Positions 1-5,124 of a stretch of DNA of 5,124 bases are shown here, piece after piece (the first letter of the stretch is position 1; each line of letters starts with the position of its first letter). The notes beneath the pieces are model-generated. The model was given only the letters and a program-made list of their open reading frames with translations, was not told where the DNA came from and searched no databases. This DNA comes from Actinomycetes bacterium (GTDB lineage Bacteria > Actinomycetota > Acidimicrobiia > Acidimicrobiales > RAAP-2): NCBI GenBank assembly GCA_021826655.1, contig JAKAZC010000212.1:1-5124 (forward strand), read 5' to 3'. A program made the translations under genes and the position numbers.

Positions 1-544
1 CGGGACGGAGCTCCTCGAACGCGCCGAAGCTCTCGTCGGCCTCGAGGACCAGCCAGTCGCCGCTGTCCCATACCGCGTTCGTGCCGAACTCGTTCACGTC
101 GGCGCCGACGAGGATGGACGGACGGAGGCCCGCTTCGACCAGGGTGAGACCCAGCATGGAGGTCGTCGTCGTCTTGCCGTGGGTGCCCGCCACGGCGATG
201 GTCCGCCGCGTACCGGCGATCGCCCCGAGGACGGCGGCCCGACGCGCCACCCGGATCCCGCTCCGGCGGGCTTCGGCCAGCTCGGGGTTCGAGGTGTCGA
301 CGGCAGGCGAGTACGTCACGACGTCGACGCCGTCAACCTGTTCGGGCCGGTGGCCGATCAGCACTCCGATGCCCTGGGACTCGAGGCGGACGGTCACCGG
401 CGATGCCTTGAGGTCGCTACCGGTGACGTCGTGTCCCATGGCTGCCAGAATCGTCGCCATGCCGCTCATGCCGGCTCCCCCCACGCCGACGACGTGGATC
501 CGCTGCCGGCGGGACAGGTCGAGAGGCGGGTCGCTAGCGGGCAT
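1..544 (-). CDS. murC: MurC, UDP-N-acetylmuramate--L-alanine ligase, N-terminal part (3' end outside window)
   Basis: This cytoplasmic ATP-dependent ligase joins L-alanine to UDP-MurNAc, the first step of stem-peptide assembly. 181 residues are visible, out of roughly 460-490 usual for the family; the rest lies beyond the left edge. The N-terminal UDP-binding Rossmann domain carries GVGGAGMSG (residues 20-28) and GSDLKAS (42-48). The central ATPase domain starts near residue 115 with the P-loop GTHGKTTTT (120-128; Lys124) and reaches EADES (168-172), whose Glu171 corresponds to the Mg-binding glutamate of the family. The GTHGKTTT form of the P-loop and the dinucleotide-type N-terminus distinguish MurC from MurD, MurE and MurF. 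The ATG at 544-542 is chosen because it lies 19 codons before the glycine-rich motif, follows a GGAGG, and has no ATG or GTG alternative before that motif. The gene overlaps the end of murG by 11 nt in another frame, so translation is probably coupled. Oddity: residue 173 is Phe where the family usually has Asp (EADESD). Identity is certain; the start is likely. Confidence 0.96.
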   Translation of the reverse strand, partial: MPASDPPLDLSRRQRIHVVGVGGAGMSGMATILAAMGHDVTGSDLKASPVTVRLESQGIGVLIGHRPEQVDGVDVVTYSPAVDTSNPELAEARRSGIRVARRAAVLGAIAGTRRTIAVAGTHGKTTTTSMLGLTLVEAGLRPSILVGADVNEFGTNAVWDSGDWLVLEADESFGAFEELRP

Positions 545-1661
545 TGGCCTCCACGACCTCCGCGACCCGGGCCGCAGCGTCGGGACGGCCGAGTGAACGG
601 GCGCCCGCTGCCATGGCCGACAGCCGCTCGGTGTCGGCCAACAGCGAGCCCACCAGTGGATCCAGGCGGGCAGCATCGCACTCGGCGTCGGGGAGCAGCT
701 CCGCCGCGCCGGCTTCGACCAGGACGCGGGCGTTGGCGGTCTGGTGGTCGCCAGGCGCACCAGGCAGCGGGACGAGCACGGCCGGCACGCCGGCCACCGC
801 CAGCTCGGCGACGGTCATGGCCCCGGCCCGGCTCACGACGAGGTCGGCCGCCCGGTACAAGGCCGCCATGTCCTCTTGGTAGGCCACCGCCCGGTAGTAG
901 AGCGCCGCCGGTCCTAGCCCCGCCGCTGCCGCCGACACCTCCGGCCAGTCCCGCCGGCCGCTGACGTGGTACACGGTGAGGTCGCCACGGTTGCGCCAGC
1001 GCTCGGCGAGGGCCAGGGCGGTCCGGTTGAGGCGGGCGGCCCCGAGCGACCCGCCGAAGACGGCGACGGTCTTGCGGTCCGGCGGGAGGCCCATGCCGGC
1101 CCGGGCCGCCCGGGCATCCTCAGGCGACCGGCGGACGGCGGCGACCTCGTCGCGAACCGGCGTGCCGGTGACGATGGCCCGGGGAAGGGGTGTGCCGGGC
1201 AGGGCGACGGCGCTTGCGGCGGCGAACCGGCCCAACAGGCGGTGGACCAGCCCCGGCACCGCGTCGACGTTCACCAGCACGAGCGGGATGCCGAGCACCA
1301 CCGCGCTCAGGGCTGCCGGAAAGCTGGCGTAGCCTCCCACCGAGACGACCACCCGGGGCTGCCGCCGTGCGAACCGTCCGAGCACTTCGGCCGTGGCCCA
1401 CGCCACCCCGGCTACAGCCCCGACGTTGTCGATCAGCTCGGCCGGGCCGACCCTGCGCACGAGCCCTCGCCCGGTGAGCCGGGTGAGAGCGAAGCCCTCT
1501 GCGGTGGCAAGCAGCTCCTCGTGGCTCCGGCGGGACCCCATGAGCTCGATGTCGGACCGGTCGTGTCCTCGGTCGGCCAGGGCGCGGGCGATGGCCAGGG
1601 CGGGAAGGACGTGGCCGGCGGTGCCGCCCCCGGCGATGACGGCGAACCGTCGATCGCTCAC
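534..1661 (-). CDS. murG: MurG, UDP-GlcNAc:lipid I N-acetylglucosaminyltransferase
   Basis: This peripheral GT-B (family GT28) glycosyltransferase on the inner membrane face transfers GlcNAc from UDP-GlcNAc to lipid I, giving lipid II. The protein has 375 residues, within the family range. The N-terminal domain has the glycine loop GGGTAGH (residues 11-17; Thr14, His17) in actinobacterial form and the second loop SVGGYASFP (107-115; Tyr111). The C-terminal donor domain has FGGSLGAARLN (202-212), SRAGAMTVAEL (277-287; Arg278, Glu286) and DHQTANA (305-311; Gln307, Asn310), all matching family positions for UDP-GlcNAc binding. Oddity: the linker loop normally reading HEQNAVPGLxN reads VNVDAVPGLVH (130-140), so several near-invariant residues are changed. 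The GTG start at 1661-1659 shares GTGA with the ftsW stop. Only a weak GGCGGC precedes it, so initiation probably depends on termination of ftsW. The stop is TAG at 536-534. Its frame stays open upstream through much of ftsW, but homology begins only at this GTG. Confidence 0.96.
   Translation of the reverse strand: MSDRRFAVIAGGGTAGHVLPALAIARALADRGHDRSDIELMGSRRSHEELLATAEGFALTRLTGRGLVRRVGPAELIDNVGAVAGVAWATAEVLGRFARRQPRVVVSVGGYASFPAALSAVVLGIPLVLVNVDAVPGLVHRLLGRFAAASAVALPGTPLPRAIVTGTPVRDEVAAVRRSPEDARAARAGMGLPPDRKTVAVFGGSLGAARLNRTALALAERWRNRGDLTVYHVSGRRDWPEVSAAAAGLGPAALYYRAVAYQEDMAALYRAADLVVSRAGAMTVAELAVAGVPAVLVPLPGAPGDHQTANARVLVEAGAAELLPDAECDAARLDPLVGSLLADTERLSAMAAGARSLGRPDAAARVAEVVEANAR
548..552 (-). 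promoter_or_regulatory. Ribosome binding site of murC
   Basis: GGAGG on the minus strand, inside the end of the murG coding sequence, 3 nt before the ATG at 544. The sequence is a strong Shine-Dalgarno match but the spacing is shorter than the usual 5-9 nt. Ribosomes finishing murG ten bases past this ATG may supply part of the initiation. Confidence 0.55.
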
Positions 1662-2893
1662 CGCGCCGCCAGCGGCGACTGCCGCCTGCCCGGCACGGCC
1701 CTCGAGACCGATCCCGCCGGGCCGGCAAGCACCCCGGCAGGCCGCTCCTGGCGTGCGATGTTGATCAGGACCCCGGTGGCCGCCATCGTGATCACCAGCG
1801 AGGATCCCCCATAGGAGACGAACGGCAGCGGGACGCCGGTGACGGGCAGGAGCCCGACGACCGCACCCACGTTCACGAACGTCTCGGCCACCAGCCACGC
1901 CACGATGGCGACGGCCAGCAGCGACCCGAAGCGGTCCGGCGCCCGCTCGGCCGCCCGCAGCCCGAGCCAAGCCAGCCCGGCCAGCAGGAAGAGGACGAAC
2001 AGCGCCCCGACGAGACCGAGCTCCTCGCCGATGACCGAGAAGATGAAGTCCGTGTGGGCGTTCGGGAGGAGGCCCCACTTTTCGCGGCCATTGCCGAGGC
2101 CCAGTCCGAACAGATGTCCCGACCCCAGACCGATCAGGGATTGGAGGGACTGGTACGCCGATCCCGAGGCGTGGGCGCTCGGGTGCAGGAACGCGAGCAG
2201 GCGGGCCCGCCGGTACGGGTCGATCATGCCGACCACGAAGGCGATCCCGACCAGCCCGGCCATGCTCTTCAGCACCGGGCGGAGCGACACCCCTGACGCA
2301 AAGAGCAGGGCCATGGTGATGCAGGAGATCACGAGGGCGGTTCCCATGTCCGGTTGGAGGAGGACTATGCCGGCCCCGGCGGCCGCGGTGAGCAGCAACG
2401 GACCCACGATCCGGCGCTGGTCGGCGCCCTCCTGCTCCCGCCGGACGATCAGGTCGGCGCCGAAGATGGCCATCGCCAGCTTCAGCAGCTCGGACGGCTG
2501 CAGGCGGAATTGGCCGAAGCCGATCCAGCGGCTCGACCCGCCCGAGTGGACACCGATGCCCGGCACCAGGACGCCCATCAGGAGCACGAAGGTCACGGCG
2601 AGGAGGACCGTCCGCCAGCGGCGCCAGCGGCGGTAGTCGGCACGGCATGTAACGGCGAGCACCGCGATGCCGACGACCATCCAAAGGAGCTCCCGGAGGA
2701 GGATTCCCCACGGGGTCCCGTAGGTGGCGATGGAGATGACCTCCGACGCCGAGCCGACCATCACCACTCCGACCACGCACAGGAGCGCCACGAGGACCAG
2801 CAACGCCCGTGCAGTCGGGACCCGCCCCGCCGCCCGCCGGACGAGGCTCCGGGCAGTCATCTCGGCCGGACTCCTGGCGTCAGTCCCTGGCAT
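1658..2893 (-). CDS. ftsW: FtsW, SEDS-family septal peptidoglycan glycosyltransferase
   Basis: This integral membrane protein polymerises lipid II into glycan strands at the division site, working with the class B penicillin-binding protein FtsI. With the ATG at 2893 it has 411 residues. Hydrophobic segments recur along its length, consistent with the ten-helix SEDS fold; the first are near 29-47, 62-81 and 95-114. Signatures seen: SSRWIGFGQFRLQPSE (120-135; Trp123 matches the conserved SEDS tryptophan), LQPDMGTALV (179-188), LPNAHTDFIF (276-285; Asp282 is at the catalytic aspartate position), IGEELGLVG (288-296) and PFVSYGGSS (357-365). The gene sits between mraY and murG, which favours FtsW over RodA. 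The C-terminal tail is about 30 residues, without the long extension of mycobacterial FtsW. An in-frame GTG at 2899 would add two residues, but the GGGAGG is only 2 nt from it and 8 nt from the ATG. A later ATG at 2860 would also keep all helices. The canonical murD normally just upstream is absent. The TGA stop overlaps the murG start. Confidence 0.95.
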   Translation of the reverse strand: MPGTDARSPAEMTARSLVRRAAGRVPTARALLVLVALLCVVGVVMVGSASEVISIATYGTPWGILLRELLWMVVGIAVLAVTCRADYRRWRRWRTVLLAVTFVLLMGVLVPGIGVHSGGSSRWIGFGQFRLQPSELLKLAMAIFGADLIVRREQEGADQRRIVGPLLLTAAAGAGIVLLQPDMGTALVISCITMALLFASGVSLRPVLKSMAGLVGIAFVVGMIDPYRRARLLAFLHPSAHASGSAYQSLQSLIGLGSGHLFGLGLGNGREKWGLLPNAHTDFIFSVIGEELGLVGALFVLFLLAGLAWLGLRAAERAPDRFGSLLAVAIVAWLVAETFVNVGAVVGLLPVTGVPLPFVSYGGSSLVITMAATGVLINIARQERPAGVLAGPAGSVSRAVPGRRQSPLAAR

Positions 2894-2901
2894 CTCCACA
2901 G

Positions 2902-2907
2902 CCTCCC
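2902..2907 (-). promoter_or_regulatory. Ribosome binding site of ftsW
   Basis: GGGAGG on the minus strand in the 45-nt gap between mraY and ftsW. It lies 8 nt before the ATG at 2893 and only 2 nt before the GTG at 2899, so it decides for the ATG. Part of the site could pair with a CCTC 15 nt upstream (2921-2924). Confidence 0.75.
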
Positions 2908-2938
2908 GCGTGACGGCCCCGAGGTGGGGGAATTGCGC

Positions 2939-3979
2939 TCATCGGATATGGCTGAGGGCGAGGAACTCGCCGTAGAAGATGCCGAGGCCCAATCCGGCGA
3001 ATAGCCCCGCCAGCACCCAGAACCGGATGATGACCGTCGTCTCCGGCCATCCGAGAAGCTCGAAATGGTGATGGACCGGCGCCATCCGGAAGATGCGGCG
3101 CCCGAAGAGCCGGAAGCTCACCACCTGACCGACCACCGAGAGCGTCTCGAGGACGAAGAGCCCTCCGATGATCGGCAGCAGGAGGGTGACGTTCAGCAGC
3201 AGGCAGACGGCCGCCAGGCCGGAGCCGAGTGCCAGCGAACCCGTGTCGCCCATCATGATCCGCGCCGGGGCGGCATTCCACCAAAGGAACCCGACACAGC
3301 TGCCGGCCAGCGCCATCGCGCACAGCGCCAGGTCGACTGCCGAAGCCGGGAGCAAGTGGTACACGGAGTTGTGCCGGAATATCCAGTACCCGATGATCGC
3401 GAGGACGGCGAAGCAGATGGCGGACGAGCCGGCTGCGAGCCCGTCGAGCCCGTCGGTCAGGTTCACGGCGTTGGATGCGCCGACCATGACGAACGTGGCC
3501 ACCACTACCCATCCGACCTCGCCGAGGCCTGCGCCCGGGGTCGTGGCTCGTACGAACGAGAGCGTCGTCGCGGTGTGCGCCCAGTGCACCGCCAATTCCG
3601 AGAACAGCACGCCGGCGGCCAGCTGGGCCACCAGCTTGGCTCGCTTGTTCAATCCGAGGCTCCGGCGGTTGCGGACCTTGATGGCGTCGTCGATGAACCC
3701 GATACCACCGAAGGTGACGACTGCCACGAGGACCAGCCATCCCGTCCGGGAGAACCGAACGTCGGGTCCTACGTGGCCCATGGCGTAGCCCGCCAGTATC
3801 GCTCCGACGATCGCCACCCCCCCCAGAGTGGGCGTACCGGCCTTGGCGATGTGGGTCAGCGGGCCGTCTTCCCGCACCTGCTGGCCTATACGGCGCCCCT
3901 TCAGCCAGCGGATCATGACGGGGGTCCCGAGGATGGCGACCAGCAGCGCCACCCCGCCCGACTCCATCAGCGCGATCAC
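2939..3979 (-). CDS. mraY: MraY, phospho-N-acetylmuramoyl-pentapeptide transferase
   Basis: This polytopic membrane enzyme transfers phospho-MurNAc-pentapeptide from UDP to undecaprenyl phosphate, making lipid I. It has 346 residues. It is shorter than the E. coli enzyme because the N-terminus has only about 33 residues before the first motif, as in Gram-positive and actinobacterial MraY. In order: QQVREDGPLTHIAKAGTPT (33-51), the Mg/substrate aspartates in GFIDDAIK (94-101; Asp97, Asp98), NAVNLTDGLDGLAAG (170-184), ARIMMGDTGSLALG (239-252; Asp245, the third catalytic-site aspartate) and PVHHHFELLGWPE (301-313; His303-305). All family key residues are present. Hydrophobic segments between the motifs fit a ten-helix topology. 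The GTG start at 3979-3977 is chosen because GGGGAG lies 6 nt upstream; an ATG four codons downstream (3967) is the alternative. The gene follows murE after 3 nt, with no murF between them, and is followed by ftsW with no murD. The stop is TGA at 2941-2939. Confidence 0.97.
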   Translation of the reverse strand: MIALMESGGVALLVAILGTPVMIRWLKGRRIGQQVREDGPLTHIAKAGTPTLGGVAIVGAILAGYAMGHVGPDVRFSRTGWLVLVAVVTFGGIGFIDDAIKVRNRRSLGLNKRAKLVAQLAAGVLFSELAVHWAHTATTLSFVRATTPGAGLGEVGWVVVATFVMVGASNAVNLTDGLDGLAAGSSAICFAVLAIIGYWIFRHNSVYHLLPASAVDLALCAMALAGSCVGFLWWNAAPARIMMGDTGSLALGSGLAAVCLLLNVTLLLPIIGGLFVLETLSVVGQVVSFRLFGRRIFRMAPVHHHFELLGWPETTVIIRFWVLAGLFAGLGLGIFYGEFLALSHIR

Positions 3980-3982
3980 TGC

Positions 3983-5124
3983 TCACTCCCCGCCCGTGCC
4001 GACGTCGCCGGCCCGCCGGAGATCCGCCTTCTCGTCGAGCAGGTCCCGTACGACCTGGCGGTCGTCGAAGGGGAGGCGCCGTCCGCCGACCTCCTGATGG
4101 GTCTCATGGCCCTTGCCCGCCACGACCACCACGTCGCCCCGCCGCGCCTCTTCCAACGCGGTGGCGATGGCCTGGCGCCGGTCCCCGACCACGGCCAACC
4201 GGGCACCGCCGGTGACCCTCCGGGCTCCGGCGAGCACCTCCTCGATGATCTCAGCGGGATCCTCGTCCCTCGGGTTGTCCGATGTCACGATGGCGACGTC
4301 GGACCCTCGGACCGCCGCAGCCCCCATGAGGGGCCGCTTGGCCCGATCGCGGTTGCCGCCGCACCCGAAGACGACGATCACCCGCGCCCGACGGGGAACG
4401 AGCCCGCGTACCTCGGAAAGCACCTGTTCGAGGCCGGCCGGAGTATGGGCGTAGTCGACGATGACGGCAGGCCGGGGTTCGCCCACGCCGGCCACCGGCT
4501 CGAGGCGCCCGGGAACCTGCTCGGCGTTCTCCAGCCCGGCCACCACGGCATCGGGATCCACGCCTGCCGCGACTGCCGCCTCGGCTGCGAGCAGTGCATT
4601 GAGGACGTTCAGGTCGCCGGTGAGCCCGAGAGTGACGGGACGCCCCCTCCAGACGAAGCTCGAACGGCCGATCTCGAGGTACCGGCTCGCGGCCTGGTCA
4701 CCGGTCACGGCCACCAGCGGCAACCCGCCCCGGGCGAGCAGCCGGCGCCCCCACGGGTCGTCGGCGTTGACCACCCCGCCGGCAGCGCGCTCGGGAGTGA
4801 ACAACCGGGACTTCGCCTCGAAGTACGCCCCCATCGACCCGTGGAAATCGAGGTGCTCGTGGCTCAGGTTCGTGAAGACCGCGACGTCGAAGCGGATCGC
4901 ATCGACCCGGGCCTGAGCCAGGGCGTGCGAGGAGACCTCCATGGCGACGGCCCGCCGGGGCCCTCCAGCGCCGGCATCCCGCACTGCTGCGAGCAACGCC
5001 TGGAGGTCGGGCGACTCAGGCGTCGTCCGGACCCCCGAAAGAGTGCCCACGACCGTGGCCGGCATGCCGGCAGCCTCGAAGATCGCCCCCATCAGGTGCG
5101 ACACCGTGGTCTTGCCGTTGGTGC
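3983..5124 (-). CDS. murE: MurE, UDP-MurNAc-L-Ala-D-Glu--meso-diaminopimelate ligase (5' end outside window)
   Basis: This cytoplasmic ATP-dependent ligase adds the third amino acid of the peptidoglycan stem peptide. 379 residues are visible; about 100 N-terminal residues (the UDP-binding domain) lie beyond the right edge. Counting from the first complete codon (Thr, 5122-5120): the P-loop TNGKTT (1-6, its Gly codon cut by the edge), MEVSSHAL (61-68), FTNLSHEHLDFHG (83-95), YFEAKSRLF (100-108; Lys104 at the carbamylated-lysine position), VDYAHTPAGLE (222-232), FGCGGNRDRAKRPLMG (252-267), SDNPRDEDP (281-289) and GKGHET (336-341). DNPR is the family signature for meso-diaminopimelate, so this is very probably the DAP-adding rather than the lysine-adding type. 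The region between DDPWG (121-125) and the GDLNVLNA segment (169-176) looks shorter than usual, and FTNLSHEHLD replaces the common FTNLTRDHLD. The stop is TGA at 3985-3983, followed 3 nt later by mraY. Confidence 0.97.
   Translation of the reverse strand, partial: TNGKTTVSHLMGAIFEAAGMPATVVGTLSGVRTTPESPDLQALLAAVRDAGAGGPRRAVAMEVSSHALAQARVDAIRFDVAVFTNLSHEHLDFHGSMGAYFEAKSRLFTPERAAGGVVNADDPWGRRLLARGGLPLVAVTGDQAASRYLEIGRSSFVWRGRPVTLGLTGDLNVLNALLAAEAAVAAGVDPDAVVAGLENAEQVPGRLEPVAGVGEPRPAVIVDYAHTPAGLEQVLSEVRGLVPRRARVIVVFGCGGNRDRAKRPLMGAAAVRGSDVAIVTSDNPRDEDPAEIIEEVLAGARRVTGGARLAVVGDRRQAIATALEEARRGDVVVVAGKGHETHQEVGGRRLPFDDRQVVRDLLDEKADLRRAGDVGTGGE
3986..3991 (-). promoter_or_regulatory. Ribosome binding site of mraY
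   Basis: GGGGAG on the minus strand, formed by the last two sense codons of murE and followed directly by the murE TGA (3985-3983). It lies 6 nt before the GTG at 3979 and supports that start over the ATG at 3967. The position within the murE end suggests coupled translation. Confidence 0.75.

Noticed and set aside
966..1814. Long plus-strand open frame opposite murG and the end of ftsW.
   Set aside because: It is antisense to genes with full motif sets, has low-complexity composition and no recognisable domain. The same holds for the plus-strand frames at 179-964, 2354-3004 and 3168-3788.
1662..2780. The murG frame stays open upstream through most of ftsW, giving a 748-codon frame that could suggest an FtsW-MurG fusion or frameshift product.
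   Set aside because: The upstream part is rich in Arg, Pro and Gly with no family motifs, whereas the other frame encodes a complete FtsW. Long open frames without function are expected at this GC content.
2894..2899. GTG at 2899 as the start of ftsW (two extra residues).
   Set aside because: The GGGAGG site is only 2 nt away from it but 8 nt from the ATG at 2893. The difference does not affect the protein's function.
2917..2930. CCCC-ACCTC-GGGG inverted repeat after mraY as a possible terminator.
   Set aside because: The stem is 4 bp with no following run of T on the minus strand, and the downstream genes are the next steps of the same pathway with overlapping reading frames.
1..5124. Search for an undescribed system, mobile element, CRISPR array, RNA gene or toxin-antitoxin pair.
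   Set aside because: Coding sequence of five known cell wall genes covers all but 48 nt of the window. No repeats, foreign composition or unexplained reading frames were seen.

Overview
The window is a continuous piece of a division and cell wall (dcw) gene cluster from a high-GC bacterium. All five genes lie on the minus strand. In transcription order (right to left) they are murE (5' end beyond the right edge), mraY, ftsW, murG and murC (3' end beyond the left edge). The very high GC content, frequent GTG starts, an actinobacterial-style GGGTAGH motif in MurG and a short MraY N-terminus suggest an actinobacterium, possibly a deep-branching class such as Acidimicrobiia. That placement is inference. 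The DNPR motif in MurE points to meso-diaminopimelate in the peptide stem.

Layout: murE 5124-3983 (partial); a 3-nt gap; mraY 3979-2939; a 45-nt gap holding the ftsW ribosome binding site; ftsW 2893-1658; a 4-nt overlap (GTGA); murG 1661-534; an 11-nt overlap; murC 544-1 (partial). No non-coding stretch exceeds 45 nt. I see no promoter, terminator, RNA gene, mobile element, repeat array or CRISPR. The packing indicates one transcript with translational coupling.

How the genes work together: MurC adds L-Ala to UDP-MurNAc and MurE adds the third residue of the stem peptide. MraY moves the finished phospho-MurNAc-pentapeptide onto undecaprenyl phosphate (lipid I), and MurG adds GlcNAc (lipid II). 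FtsW is the SEDS glycosyltransferase that polymerises lipid II at the division septum.

The region is core housekeeping DNA and I do not see an undescribed system in it. The points worth a second look are: murF and murD are absent from their usual places although the operon is tightly packed; MurG has lost the usual HEQN loop; MurC has Phe where the family has the Asp of the EADESD motif; and MurE has a short middle domain.
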